Positions 10,860 through 22,566 are shown, counted from the first letter of the stretch. The stretch: DNA of 64,000 nt from Linanthus parryae (GCA_023055425.1 JALGPY010000003.1:68308991-68372990); one strand, 5' to 3'. Program-made: numbers and translations. Notes: generated by a model from the sequence alone, not told the origin.

Positions 10860-12652
10860 CATATTAGGTGGTCTAACCCCTTTAGGAACCTAAATCTGTC
10901 TAACTTGTCCTTTGAGTCGAACTGGAAAAGTAATCCTCATTATGTGAGGGTCTCTTCTTTTGAAAGGAAAAGTCACCTTAACATGACCAATTTTATTACA
11001 GTAATGGCACTTATGAGATGTTTTGCTACCAGCTTTCACAAATCTATTATAGTTCTTTCTGGGGAAATTTGGATTGTATCCAATACCAGTTTTGTGAAAA
11101 GACTTTAAGCTCCAAGAATCAGGTTTAAGTTGTGTTTTGAGCCAGCAACTTTTCTCATGATTGTTTCAGATTCCTGAAGTTTCTCAGTTAAAGTAGTCTT
11201 TTGTTTATCTAATTCATCAACTTGATGTCTTTGATTAATAAAACTGTCACTCAAAAGAGAGTTCTCAGTGACAACTTCCTTGAATTGTGTTTTCAAGGCA
11301 TTGAAACAGGTTTCCAAGGCTTTGAAATCACGGTCAGATTTCTTTTGAGAAATTTCAAGGTTCTGATTCAGACAAACAAGATGCAAGTTTTGTTTTACCT
11401 GGTCATGAACTCTTTCTGTCAAAACTCTAATCTCTTTCAGATAGTCCTCTTCATTTAAAAGCATTGTTCTAAGATAACCAGAGAGGGATTCTGTTGGTTT
11501 TGAAACTAAGCAGTTTACCATTACCTCGATGTTCTTTCCAGTACTTTCATCATGCTTGGCCATAAAGCATATGTTGGCATGTTCTTCTTCAAATTCAGAG
11601 TCACTTGAGGATTCAGAATCACTCCAATAAGCTATCATAGATTTATTTCTTCTGTCATGGTCTTTCTTCTGAAAGTTTTTTCTTTTATTGTGTGGACAGT
11701 CTCTAATCAACTTTCCTGCATCACCACACTCAAAGAAATGCATTACTTTAGGCTTACTACCATTTGACGAAGATTTACCTTTGTAGTCTTTGCTACTGGG
11801 GGATCTGTGTCTGTCTCTGCTGAAGTCTTTATTTCCAAAGTTCTTCTTTATTTTGAAGATTCTGGTCAAGGCTTTGGAAATCAAAGCAAAAGAATCTTCA
11901 TCATCTTCTTCAATTTCAAGGCTTTGAGATGGCTCATTTTCCTTTGCCTTGAGATCTAGACTCTTAACACCTTCTGATAACTCTCCATCAATTTCATTCA
12001 CGGATATTTCATGTGTAAGGAGTTTTCCTTGCAGGTCATCAAGTTGAAGTGATGGTAGATATTGATCTTCTTCAATAGCAGTAGTATCGGTTCCCATTTG
12101 GCTTTGGGAATGTTTCGTAGAATATTTCTCACTTTTTCTTCATTGGTGAAAGTCTTTCCCGAGGGGTCCAAATTGTTGACAATATCAGTGAATCTTTTGA
12201 ACATGTCCTTGATAGATTCATCTCCATTCATCTTGAACAGTTCATACTGTCTAAGAAATATGTTGATCTTCGTTTGCTTGACTTGGCTAGTTCCTTCAAA
12301 AGTTACCACCAGTTTGTCCCATATTTCATTGGCAGTTTTGCAACCTGAAATTCTGTTGAATTCATCTGCACTAAAAGCACAATATAAGATATTAATAGCT
12401 CTATAGTTTTTAGAAAACAGTTCAAAGTCGGAAGTAGAAATTGAACCTTCAGTTTTGCGAGTTCTAATCACATCCTTCTATGTGTAGAAAGTATGAGGAC
12501 CATTCTGTATGATAGTCCATACCTCTATGTATTGATCAATGATGTTCATTTTCATCAAGGCTTTCCAATGAACAAAGTTATCACCACAGAAGAGAGGAGG
12601 TCTGTTAGCAGCTCTTCCCTGAGAAAAACCACCAACACCCTACAGTACTCAT
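10860..12652 (-). pseudogene. Element B gag (broken)
   Basis: The start ATG is at 12652-12650 on the minus strand (ATGAGTACTGTAGGG), aligned with the gag starts of A and C. A frameshift follows almost at once. The UBN2-like region is open at 12471-11998. A 330-residue stretch at 12097-11105 holds the damaged first zinc knuckle (FFECGDAGKLIRDCP, whose first Cys is lost), the Ser/Asp/Glu-rich DSESSSDSEFEEEHANICFM block and the long coiled coil. The second knuckle (CHYC region) is near 11000 in another frame. This is a dead copy of the nucleocapsid gene. Confidence 0.83.
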
Positions 12653-12687
12653 AATCACAAGATGGTTAAATCCATGCAGTGATACAA

Positions 12688-12699
12688 GCTCTGATACCA
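12688..12699 (-). other. Primer binding site of element B
   Basis: GCTCTGATACCA is the reverse complement of TGGTATCAGAGC, the initiator tRNA-Met primer site, and lies two bases from the inner end of the LTR. Confidence 0.88.
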
Positions 12700-12701
12700 A
12701 T

Positions 12702-13904
12702 TTAAGGATTTTAATGTAGGCAGGAATACAGGATCAATACTCTAGAAGGTGGGGTTGAATAGAGTATAGCAGCTTTTCCTAAACTTGGAAAAATAGTGGT
12801 TACAAAAAGATCTGTAAATAGTAGAGAGTATTTCAAGGCCTTGAAGTGTGTTTCAAATCCTTGGAATCAAAACAGTTGTTGTAGAAAAGCTAAGTATATT
12901 TCAAGGCCTTGAAATGAGTTTCAAACCCATGAAATAAAACATGTTTTGCTTGTTGCAAATAAGCTAAGTATAGAGAAGAAAAGTAAATTCAAGAGACACA
13001 AGATATATATAGTTTAGTCCACTTGGACCTACGTCTCTACCTCAGGGATTTGATCCCTGCAGGAGTTTCAAATCAATTCTTATTAATCAAAATGTAAGCC
13101 CTAGATCTCAAGCAGAGAGAGATACCTTACTCTGTTACAACTTGTGGTTCTCACTAACCTATCTAGTACTTGCTCTAGCTAACTAATTAACTAAGAATTC
13201 TCTATTGTTCTCCTTGAACAATCCACGAGAATAAGAACTAAAAGTATTATCATAGTGATATACAAATAAAGCTCAGAATTGAAGAACACTAGAACTCAGT
13301 CAGGAAGTGAATGTGCAGTGCTCTTCAGATGATCAGATTGGATGATTTAATCTTCTTCTTTTTTGCTTGCCAATATCTGTAAAGTGCTTGAAAGTTTCTG
13401 TAAAGTCCTTCTGCTACTGTTTGAATTTGAGGATCTTTAGGATCTTCATTGTAACAAACTTCCCTACAAATCTGCATAGGATCTTGACTCTTCAACAGCA
13501 ATCCTCAACAAGTAGTTTTTTAGGATATGCTTTGATCTTTGTTAGAGAGATATTTGGAAAATTCAGACATGATTGATCTGGCACATAATCAATTCATCAA
13601 CCCACTTTCATTTTCTCTAGAACACAGTTTAAGAAACAGTTCTTATAAAATAGGAAACATAATATCTTTGAAAAATCTAAGTCAAACAGATGTATTGTCA
13701 TGGATTAGAGTGTCAAAATAATTTGTATTTCATCATCATATAACATATAATCAAGTATAGGAGAATAGGAGTTGGAATAGAGTCAGCAAACTCCCCCTAA
13801 GTTCATGCTTAAACTGTGCTGTCAGTTTCAAAGCTTTGAAAGCTCTTTCAAGGCCTTGAAATAGACTGACTATTTCAAGCCATTGAAACCATACTGAACT
13901 TACA
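12702..13904 (-). repeat. 5' LTR of element B
   Basis: The LTR is about 1.2 kb. On the minus strand it starts TGTAAGTTCAG (13904) and ends near the primer site, where the terminal TTTCA of relatives has mutated to CTTAA. It holds CAAGGCCTTG at 12834, 12902 and 13849 and CAAAGCTTTG at 13829, and it aligns along its length with the solo LTR at 57257-58514. Confidence 0.85.
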
Positions 13905-15129
13905 AATCCGATTGAATACTTAGTTACGTTAAAACTCTTATTTTAACAACCACACATTACTTGATTGTGTCGCCGCATCACACCATGGTAAATAAAAATT
14001 GTCTTGCTTTGGCAAGCCCGAAATTAATAAACCCTGATCATGAAGGGTATCAAAATAAGAGAAGGAAAAACGTAATATTTCCTTGAGGGATTTAAATTTC
14101 ATTACTTAATTAGTTGGGTTGATCCCATCAACATGATCTACTTAATTGGATTGGGAAATCCACAGTAAAAGACCATTCTTGTTTATTATAATATTGTTAT
14201 GTTTTGCTTGTATCAACCATACACAAAATAAATAACAAGACATACAAAATAAAAATTAACGTGGCATGGATGTGGCCCCTAAGACTAATATATTATCAAG
14301 CCAATGATAATATCTATATTCGCGAGAGTGACAAGCTCATCTCCATGTGCCTCCACCATAGTCGCGCACCCTAGGTATGCAAGTCCCTTCATCATGTTTG
14401 TGGCTCCTTGGTTCTTTGGTCTTCTTCTCCATGCTCTTAGCTATCATCTAATTATATAATTCTATCTAGCATCTAAATTAAATAAATAAATAAATAAACC
14501 TCACATGTCGAGAAGATGATCAGCTCGCAGGCCGTAAACCAAACCACAAAGTAAACAACCACAACCTAGGCCATATTCATCCACCATGCAACAAAGCACA
14601 TAATACAGTCAATTTTAGTTAAAAATTAGGTAACTAGGGTCAAAACGGTCCAAGGGGTTCACCATCACCATGGTCGAACCACCCAAAGGACCAATGCACG
14701 TCCTTGGGCCGGTCCGCCAAGCCCTACGTACAGCCAAGCCGCACGCTGGGCCTGACCAGGCCCTTGGCCGTGCTCGCTTGTGCGGCAAGACAAGCGGGCG
14801 GTCCCAAAGGGGGCCGAACCCTTCTATGGAATTGTTTCCAAAACAATTCCTTGCCTTGTTGCCCAAGTTTAGTTGTTTCCAAGTTTGAAAAACTCTTTTT
14901 TCCAACTTGTGCTCAAACCCTAGTTCCTAGATCCAAAAAAAATCACATCCTATGTGATTCAAACTCACCAATTCCTACATCTTATGTAAAATTAGATATT
15001 GCTTGGTTGAATCATATTCAATTTGAATCTAATATGCTAATTAATTTCAGTTTTCGAGTAAAATAACATATACGGTGTAAAAACTGAAAACAGTAACACA
15101 TAATATCATGTTATGCGCTACGACATGTG
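13905..15129 (-). other. Non-coding leader of element G
   Basis: The leader is similar in composition and scattered blocks to the leaders at 33734-35401 and 48503-50173. The open frames over its GC-rich part (14615-14905, both strands) follow base composition and match nothing I recognise. Confidence 0.6.
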
Positions 15130-15141
15130 GCTCTGATAACA
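15130..15141 (-). other. Degenerate primer binding site of element G
   Basis: The minus-strand sequence is TGTTATCAGAGC, one base different from the TGGTATCAGAGC of elements D and E, next to the LTR end AAAACCCTACA. Confidence 0.75.
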
Positions 15142-15142
15142 C

Positions 15143-16530
15143 TGTAGGGTTTTGATGCAGGTTGTGCAGCGGAACAAAAAAATTTTAATCCTGCTCAAAC
15201 CCCTCCAAGGATCACAGGCAAGCAATCATAACATGATTAGGGTAGAAACATGTGTACCTTAGTTTGTGTGATCACTATGAAGAATTGTTTCTTCGTCTCT
15301 ATGAGTATCCACACCTTGGATATTTGACTAGAATCCTTCTCCACGAGTAGTGCTAGCAACGGAAGAAGGAATGTAGGAGATCACGCAAACCGAGGCAGAG
15401 CCGCGCCCAAGGGGGGCCGACGACGTCGGGTAGGGGGACAGGTTGGATGGCTTCGGCTGCCTAACTTGTCTCTCTGTCTCTCATTGCTTTGTTATGTTCT
15501 CTCAATAATGACTTAGATGAGAAAATAACAAGCTAGAGTTCCTTTATATAGTTAATAACTCTTTACTAACTACATAATAGCCCAAATACTAATCGGGTCC
15601 TTACATGGATTAGTCCACTTGAAAATTAGTCCTACTAACGTTGCTTGTGGTTGCGTTATGGTCCTTTTATTAATTAATCCAACTAATTAATACCCATATC
15701 CAGTTTAATCCATATGGTGTGTGATTCCATAGCTTTCTCCTTAGTTGGTACTAACTATTACAAACATAGAGCGGTGTCTAGCAACACATCTATGCCACCC
15801 AACTAGTAGAAATAGTCAGTGATCCCGACAAACCTTGTTCCCAATGTTACCGTGTTGTGTTATCCCTTTGTCTCCATATTCGGATTGGACACGAGACATA
15901 ATCGTCACACTCGTATATTCAATCCATAGTTTCTCGATCCTGGGAATAGGCTTATCCATGAAGATAACATCAATATCTCTATATTGATTTATCTGAGTCT
16001 GGCCAGACATTCCATAAGCTCTACCCCTCGAGTGGCCGTGGATATTTTCTTCTATTATGTAGGAGGGACAAATCCTATCTACATCACTGCCAACTCTAAG
16101 CTTGCTTCCTATCATGCCCGATAGCTATCTTTATAGTTACCCAATTACGGTGTAACGCATGATATTTCACAACTAGAGTATCCAGTGAGTTCAAGTCTAA
16201 GGATTACAACATCATTAGCACTATAAGAAGCACTTGTGACGTTGACATAATCTAATGCAGCCTTCTCGTGGTGGGTCTATCTAGTATGCCATTACTTTTA
16301 ATGCATACCCATGTGTTAGACTTGATATCTCCATATCAATCTACCCACATACTAGTCTATAGTTGATCGTCATATTAGTCAATATAACGGACTGGGGATA
16401 TTTAAGATAAACAACCCAATTGTAATCTAAGGACTTCATTATATTAAATATCCCCATAAAATAATGCAATGATTTATTCTAGCAACTAAAGGTCATATTA
16501 AACAGATTTCATCTAGGGCATCCAAAACCA
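15143..16530 (-). repeat. 5' LTR of element G
   Basis: The LTR is about 1388 bp, ending AAAACCCTACA beside the primer site. Its start on the minus strand, TGGTTTTGGATGCCCTAG, corresponds to TGTTGGAATAGATGCCCTAG of D. Internal blocks shared with D include the GAAGTCCTTAG...AAATATCCC stretch. It is much more diverged than D and E. Confidence 0.72.
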
Positions 16531-16539
16531 AGAAGATGT

Positions 16540-16800
16540 TCCTTATGCGTTGTTAATTTGATCCATCATTTACGCCATGTTATGTATTATGCTAGATGTG
16601 TCATATTCTTTAAGCATGACAAGTAGATACCAGCCCGGTGAACGTCACTGGAACGCCGTTAAGAGTATCTGTAAAGACTTGCGAAGGACAGATTCTTGAT
16701 ATATTGAGGGGAAGAAGACCTCATTGTAAAAGGTTACACTGAAGCGAGCTTTCGAACCGACAATGATGATTTCAGATCACAGATAGACAACTGAGGAATC
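16540..16800 (+). pseudogene. Decayed RT-RNase H fragment (element F)
   Basis: DNA similarity to element D is clear: ACGCCATGTTATGTA, ATGACAAGTAGATACCAG, AAAGGTTACACTGAAGC and TTTCGAACCGACAATGATGA each have a counterpart in order at 38698, 38744, 38870 and 38892. The reading frame is destroyed by indels. The segment corresponds to the end of RT and the first Asp region of RNase H. Confidence 0.75.
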
Positions 16801-17016
16801 CAAAGTATAGAACACCACATAAAAAGCTCAGTCTGGATACGCATAAGAGGAAAGCAAGACCTGACCATAATCTGACTCGTCGTTCAGGCCTCCAAACACG
16901 CCTGGAGGAGCCACCATAATATTGCAAGAAAGAAAATTGCTAAATCATTGCAAGATGGCGCACTATCACCCTCAAAACAAAACTACCATAGTGCTCCGGA
17001 ATGTAATTATCGGGAC

Positions 17017-18452
17017 TGTTGGAGTATGCCCTATATGAAATCTATTTATCGTGAACATTTATAAAGGCTTTTTATTATTGTGTTATCGATATGGAGATAT
17101 GTTAATATGATGAAGTCCTTAGAATATAAATGTTGTATTCTTAAATATCCCCGGTCAAGTATTACAGTTATATGGGCGACTATAATACATAGAGACTAGT
17201 ATGTGGGTAGATTGATACAGGGATATCCAGTCTAATACATGGGTATGCATTAGGAGTAATGGCGTAATACATGACCCGCCACGAGAGGACTGCATGAGTG
17301 TTACGTGAATGTCACAAGTGCTTATCATACTAACAATTGTGTCGTGATCCTTCGACTTGAAGTCACTACATTCTATAGATGCGGAATACATATTTTAATG
17401 TCGACTGACGTCACGATGTAACAAGGTGATCATAAATTCGGTAATTGAACATGCTATGAAACATGCTGAGAGGTGTGAGTGAAATAGGATTTGTCCCTCC
17501 TACATAACATGAGAAAATATCCATGGTCACTTGATGAGTGAGACCTAGGGAAATGCATGGCCTTGCTCAAATGAATCAATACAAGATATTGATGTCATTT
17601 GTTTGTCTAAGTCTACTCAAGGATCGAGAAACTATATATTGGATATACGAGTGTGACACTCCATGCCTTGTTTCCAATCTGTATAGATGAGACAAATGGA
17701 TTATTCAACACAGTAACATTGGTCATAGAGGTTAGTCATATCACTAACATTCATATTACTTGTGTAGCATTGATATACTGCTTGATACCTCTTAATTCTT
17801 GTAATTGTTACTGCCAATGTAATTAGGAACCTAATGGGCCACACATATAGAACGGATCTAAATGGAATTAGTTGCTCATTAGTTGGACTAAAGAGTAATA
17901 ACTAATTATTTGGACTAAAATAAATTGTACTCATTAGTTGGACTAAAGAGAAATTGTGGACTAGAATGCAAACTAATCCTAAGTGTTAGGAATAAAGGTA
18001 AAGATGAATTTCTCTAACCTATAAATATGATTCATAGGCTATAAAAATTCATTCTTAATACATTCCTACACCCACATATACTAGAGAGAAAAGAGGAAGA
18101 GAGACCAAGGGAGTTTGGCCTCCTGGGGTTCGGCTAACACAAAGAAGCCTCCCCTCCTTGTTCCCACGGGTTGGACCCGGCCACCGTGCACGTCCAGTTT
18201 CATCATCTTGTGAGACAAGATCCTTATTCTTCAAAGAGGCTAGCAACCTAGAAGGTGAAGTCCAGTTCAGATATGATCATGTGGATACCGTAGAGGCGCC
18301 AGTCCTTCGGTTTGTGTTAGTGATCGACACTAGTCAGTTTGACTGAGGCAAACCTCTAACCATCAGATTATGCTCATTCACATGGTCCCTTGGTGGGTTT
18401 TGATAAATATTTTTTGTTATTACTGATGCGTTTCATTGCCCAAAACCCAACA
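17017..18452 (+). repeat. 3' LTR of element F
   Basis: The LTR begins TGTTGGAGTATGCCC after a purine-containing CGGGAC and ends AAAACCCAACA. Its length of 1436 bp matches the LTRs of D and E. A TATAAATATG box occurs near 18020 in a position comparable to the LTR promoters of D and E. Confidence 0.78.
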
Positions 18453-18479
18453 TCGAGTGCTACAACAAGAACAAAATAA

Positions 18480-18970
18480 ACGAGGTTAAAAGGAAGCTAC
18501 CTGAAATAAGGACCAAGATAACTTCATTTGAAGCGCCAAACGAACGTGAGGCAAGGACACAAGGCCCAAGCCACCCTCCTGCCTAGGGGCGGACAACTTG
18601 TCCAAACCAATTCAATGCCTTCGAATCATGTCACCCGAGCTCCAAAAGAAATCTGCAAAGAAAGAGTGGAGCTGGCGCAGAAACCCCTTGGGAACGGGAA
18701 CCACTGAAAGAATGTGTATAGGGATGGAAGCCTAAACACTATGAATGAGCGCGAGTTGCCCTGCTTCTCACATGAATTTGGTTTCCGGGCCATCAATCCT
18801 CTGGGGTACGCTATCGACGAAACTCTGAAAATCTGTAGTACGAGGCCCCATCCACGAGATAGGAATACCTAAATAGATAATCGAAAAAGCCCTGAGACGA
18901 AAATCCAACCTATCATGACAGGAAACCTTCATTAGAATATTACAATAATTGTGATTCACCTCATGGATTA
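18480..18970 (-). pseudogene. LINE reverse transcriptase fragment
   Basis: On the minus strand the translation shows the L1-type RT C-terminal pattern: FRLRAFSIIYLGIPIS, then PQRIDGPETK, SIPIHILSVVPVPKGFLRQL, FFADFFWSSG and QEGGLGLVSL, in that order but in shifting frames with stops. This corresponds to the YLGIPL-to-FFW-to-GGLG region after the RT palm. The 3' end (left) is cut by the LTR of F; the 5' end fades near 18970. Confidence 0.7.
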
Positions 18971-19123
18971 TTTTAATTTTTATTATGACCCACACATTTT
19001 TTTGATAGTTCCTCTAAGTACCGGTAATATCTGCGTGGTTACAAGACAACATTCTAGTTAAGTTTTCATATTGAATGTAAAATACACCAAGCAAGTGTTT
19101 TAGCAAAAACATGTCAGTCAATG
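18971..19123. other. Unassigned intergenic sequence
   Basis: This is short AT-rich sequence with no ORF or repeat that I recognise. Confidence 0.4.
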
Positions 19124-19240
19124 ATGGACCCAAGACATAGCTCAGTTGGCCAGGTGTTTAAGTGTTGTGGTGATTACTCCCCAGACGAGCTCCGGTGTGG
19201 GGGTCGAATCAGGTTTTCAGTCGATCAAGTTGCGAGCTCT
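19124..19240 (+). repeat. tRNA-related SINE-like sequence
   Basis: TAGCTCAGTTGGCCAGG near 19138 resembles a pol III A box and GGGTCGAATCA near 19201 a B box, about 60 bp apart, the layout of a plant SINE head. The next sequence is split by a LINE-like insertion that duplicated TTGCGAGCTCT, so a SINE tail could resume at 20534. No tRNA cloverleaf can be folded, so it is not a tRNA gene. Confidence 0.4.
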
Positions 19241-20533
19241 AAGAATCTCTGTTTCAACTTTCAAAGTTTAAGGAAACACACTCTGCCCTGACCTCTCTCT
19301 CTACCCTTGAGAGAAATTTTTCCGGCGTGCTTCCGTTCCAATTCCGACAATTACCCACCTACATACATCTAAATTCCACATGCCATATATGGCTACCCCT
19401 ATGTGTATTATTACAATCTGAGGCGAAGGGAACCGGATTTTTATTTATGGGATCTCTCTGCTCCTAGTCTTCGTCCAACAAAACGATGTCGAACGATTTA
19501 CCCGTCACAACCTCCTTACGCCCTCTTCACCCACAGCCGAAGTTATAGAGTTTTGGTTGTGGATCGTGTTAAACTCAAATTGCTTTGCGAAGCCGCTCAC
19601 GGACAACCTCTACGGTTCAAATCATTCTCACATGCTCGGAAAGTTTTAGATCCTATCAATCGTTCTCGATGGTGGAACGAGAGGTCGCTTGCTCTCCTCA
19701 ACCACAACATGTGATAGAAAAGACTGACTCGCCAAAGCAGGGGAAAACACCGGCGAGCATCGAATCATCTACCCATCCGCTTCCAGCCTGTCAGAGGCCA
19801 AATCCAAAAAGGGTGGATCCAAGCAAACCCGGCTCCCGGCAAAAACATCGTCGAAATCCTCTACTTCACCATCGCAGAAACAAAAGTTGCAGGGTAAAAG
19901 TTTTGGCTGAGCCAAGAAGTCATAGGATCTTCTCAAACTTGCCGCAGAGCTCCTTATTGCATCCCTCAGCAACATCATCATACGGGGAAGAATTCAGGCG
20001 TTACAGGATTCTGTAATTTTTTCGGACCACCTCCTGGTCCGTTGCGCCGGTTGCCGGACTACAGGCGGCCACAATCTCAGCGTCCGATGCCCCACAGCCT
20101 TCCCACAAACGCCACTCGGCCAACCGCTCCACGTGTCGCCTTCTGCCAGTAAGGCGGCTATGGTGTCCTCTGCCTCTTCGTTTTCAAGTGGCTCACGTTC
20201 CTTTGATCAAAAACAGAGTCACGTTTGGTTTTGTTCTCTAGTTCATAATGACCCTTCTGCCCTTTGGGTTTGGGTCTTTTAATATTTAGAACCTACAGTT
20301 TGTCTTGGGCTTTTTAATGCTTTTTTGTCCTGGGTCTTTGTTTTAGTGTCTTGTCTTTGTCTTTTAAGTCGTTTATTTAGTTTGTAGTTCAGTTAGGTCC
20401 TCACTCACACACTGCAGGTACTCCGTAGAGGCGACGAAGGCCTTCGGGCGTTACCACTGTAACGAGATGCGGCTGTACTTTATCTTATTAATAATATTTC
20501 TTACCTTTGATAATAAAAAAAAGAAAAAAAAAA
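19241..20533 (+). mobile_element. Poly(A)-tailed LINE-like insertion with 11-bp target duplication
   Basis: TTGCGAGCTCT occurs at 19230-19240 and at 20534-20544, exactly flanking a 1293-bp segment that ends in an A-rich tail (AATAAAAAAAAGAAAAAAAAAA type, from about 20511). The sequence before the tail, TTATTAATAATATTTCTTACC, is the kind of 3' end seen on plant L1-like LINEs. A 103-residue frame lies at 19403-19714, but no endonuclease, RT or RNase H is present, so the insertion is internally deleted or non-autonomous. The target duplication and tail show target-primed reverse transcription. Confidence 0.75.
19403..19714 (+). pseudogene. Unrecognised ORF within the LINE-like insertion
   Basis: The frame of 103 residues begins MYYYNLRRREPDFYLWDLS and contains a stretch (LCEAAHGQPLRFKSFSHARKV, WWNERSLALLNH) that reads like genuine protein. 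I do not recognise a domain. Its place near the 5' end of a LINE-like insertion suggests an ORF1 remnant, which is inference. A second frame at 19585-20016 overlaps it and may continue it after a frameshift. Confidence 0.35.
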
Positions 20534-20544
20534 TTGCGAGCTCT

Positions 20545-21306
20545 TTTATCTTTCACCGGCTGAGGCACATACCACCTTTACTTCATCCACTATTCCCCAA
20601 ACAAAAGATTCGAGGATACCCACCCATGTTAGTGTTCAACTTTATTTTTTGAATAGTGGATGAAAAAGGGCTCCTGACTAGCAAAACATTTATTATTTGC
20701 CATATATGACAGTCATAGAGGACCGACAAGTTTAGTAGAGGTGGCATCATAATAATAAGACAGTTAACTCGACTGGTAGAGCTACTTGGTAGTAATAACT
20801 TTTTCTACAAAAAACAGAGAATATAGCTGTTAACAACACAAACGTATGGCTATTATGGACTCTTCAATTATATTGTCTTCAAGATGAGTGATGTTCTTGT
20901 TGTGCATCATATTTGAATGACTGGAACCAGACGGAGATGTGAGAAAGATAGCCAAGTTATTTAAGGCTAGTTTGCATAGATGGTTCAGTCAACGGCTCCA
21001 AGTGTATTTCCCTTTCCAACAACCAACTGCTACCAAATACGAGTGAAGAGTTAAAGCTTTTCTTCACAGCTGTTTTCTGACTTTCTCGCTACCACTGCCT
21101 GCACGGAATACGCGCAATAACGATCCAGACGGGTCAGAATCCGATATGGCCACTACTTACTTGTGTGATATGGAAATATAATGCATTAGCTAGGTAGATG
21201 ATACCAAATATCCCATAACATTTGCGTTGCTTGAGTTGTAAATCACACAACCTCCAACATGCTTCTAAGATGATCAGTTGACATTTGTTGACTTAATTAC
21301 CATGTA
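20545..21306. other. Intergenic DNA without recognised content
   Basis: This is AT-rich sequence with no supported gene. GTTAACTCGACTGGTAGAGC near 20763 looks like a pol III A box but has no B box at the right distance. Confidence 0.45.
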
Positions 21307-21557
21307 CTAGTCAGTTCCCTCTCTTCCTCTCCACTTGGATTTTTTTACCCGTAATCGGGTCACTTTAACCCGGTTATTTGGATTGCAAAATGATGCAATT
21401 TTTTAATAATTTTTCGTAGTGTTGTAAATAAAATTTACTCTACAATATCTCGAAAAGATTATCAAATTCTTGTACCATTTTGTTAATCAAATCATCGCGT
21501 CAAAGTGACTCAGTGAATAGTGGTAAAAATAGGGAGGAAGAGAAAAAATGGAGGTGG
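21307..21557. mobile_element. MITE related to the one in HMT1 intron 2
   Basis: The two arms are imperfect inverted repeats: TTACCCGTAATCGGGTCACT near 21346 mirrors AAAGTGACTCAGTGAATAGT near 21501, and outer arms CTCTCTTCCTC and GAGGAAGAG also pair. TA dinucleotides flank both proposed ends (21305-21306 and 21558-21559), as in Stowaway elements. The core GGTCACTTTxACCCGGTxATTTGG is shared with the MITE at 60740-60970. The ends are approximate. Confidence 0.6.
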
Positions 21558-22400
21558 TACATTGTTGTAATTAAAATATTAAAATATACCAACAAGAAAG
21601 GGAAATATTGAAATCTATCTAGCTGCAATGTCTACTTATCTAGCACCAGCACGCCACGATATTTCTCTCCATAGTAACTAGATAGATTTCAAAACCAACA
21701 TTGGAAAATTTCATTTTGATAGCGGTTGGCCTATGTTCTTGATCTTAATGGTTGGGGGCCGGGGTAGTTGGATGTTAGGAACATCACTTTCTTGATTTGT
21801 AGTTCTCGACAACTAACTTTTTATTCATACCTACTGTTTTTGTGGATGATAAGGTTACACTTTAAATCTCCAACGCCACGCGATTCCCAACCTATAACAC
21901 TTCTAATTATGTGAACACAACATCATCGTTTTAAATTTAAAGAACAAGTCACTTCACAAATTAGTGGTAATTTAGTGGTAGACCGTTTAGAGTCTTTGCA
22001 TGAGTTTCATGGTTCAAACCCAACTTTAAGTGGGTAACATATTTTTTGTTTTCTCAAAAAATATATCTTTTTGAAGCTTATCTCCGTACAAAGTAGAGGT
22101 ATATACATATCTCTTTATGTTTCCATCAAACTCCATGTAACGTGCTAATTAATGTATTTTTTGTTAGACATATTTTAAGCCAACAAAAAATTATTTTTGG
22201 TCTTTTGGTGAATGAGAAAGTACGCTATTCTCTTGAACGAAAACAACATATTTGCTTACATCCCAAATCATTTTGAAATAAAAATTATATAAAAGAGATA
22301 GCAGGCAGAAGAAAAATGAGAAACCCCAAACCGTAATCATGCCCAAAGCTATTTGAAAACAAAAATTCCCAAAACTTTGGAGACAGCCTAACTTGAAAAG
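21558..22400. other. Intergenic DNA with one tRNA-related SINE-like patch
   Basis: No gene is supported. At 21968-22025 TAGTGGTAGACCG and GGTTCAAACCC have A-box and B-box resemblance about 40 bp apart, so a SINE head is possible. The rest is AT-rich sequence. Confidence 0.35.
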
Positions 22401-22409
22401 TCTAATGCC

Positions 22410-22566
22410 CAAAGCAATGTGTCATCTGTCGTATGGCCCAACACCATAAGTTAGGCCATATCAGTAAATTTGCACACAAATTATTAGTTGACCCGAATCA
22501 TGCCCAAAGCTAAAAATGTCCAATCTGCCTTATGGACCAACACCATAAGTTAGGCCATATCAGTAA
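22410..22566 (+). repeat. ~99-bp imperfect tandem duplication
   Basis: CAACACCATAAGTTAGGCCA followed by TATCAGTAA occurs at 22439 and 22538, preceded in both by ATGCCCAAAGC. After the MITE, GCACACAAATTA-type sequence of the second copy resumes, so the MITE sits in copy 2. Confidence 0.75.

Larger units (their letters stand above)
3438..13904 (-). mobile_element. Element B: Sirevirus-like Ty1/copia retrotransposon, minus strand
   Basis: Read on the minus strand the order is 5' LTR (13904-12702), primer site, gag, protease-integrase, RT, RNase H (twice, through a tandem duplication), ORF3, polypurine tract and a 3' LTR that retains only its first ~436 bp. The outer part of the 3' LTR and the left target duplication were lost at the junction with element A. 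The right end abuts leader sequence of element G, which suggests B inserted into G. All ORFs are interrupted. LTR and protein relatives in the window are A, C and the solo LTR at 57257. Confidence 0.87.
13905..16530 (-). mobile_element. Element G: 5' part of an old family-2 copia element, minus strand
   Basis: Read on the minus strand it starts with an LTR (16530-15143), then a degenerate primer site, then about 1.24 kb of leader that stops where element B begins. The leader resembles those of D and E: a GC-rich block before GGACCGTTTTGACCCTAG (minus strand, near 14650), the drop to AT-rich DNA, and CTTGCCAAAGCAAG near 14010. No gag or pol remains here; the rest was separated by the insertion of B or lost. 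Confidence 0.72.
16531..18452 (+). mobile_element. Element F: 3' remnant of an old family-2 copia element
   Basis: A decayed RNase H segment (about 16540-16800) aligns with 38680-38940 of element D and is followed by an unaligned ~200 bp and then a full-length LTR. The left end is where element G begins in opposite orientation, so G probably inserted into F or the two were joined by rearrangement. Confidence 0.72.

Noticed and set aside
12834..13858. CRISPR-like array from the repeated CAAGGCCTTG palindromes
   Set aside because: Spacing is irregular, the repeats are only 10-16 bp, and the sequence is plant LTR DNA.
14615..14905. Overlapping ORFs on both strands of a GC-rich block
   Set aside because: The block is the GC-rich part of the retrotransposon leader; open frames on both strands follow base composition. 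The same is true at 33802-34243 and 48626-49008.
19138..19212. tRNA gene at the SINE-like sequence
   Set aside because: A-box and B-box-like pieces exist but no acceptor stem or anticodon arm can be folded.
20763..20800. A third SINE or tRNA-like head (GACTGGTAGAGC)
   Set aside because: No B box follows at a plausible distance.
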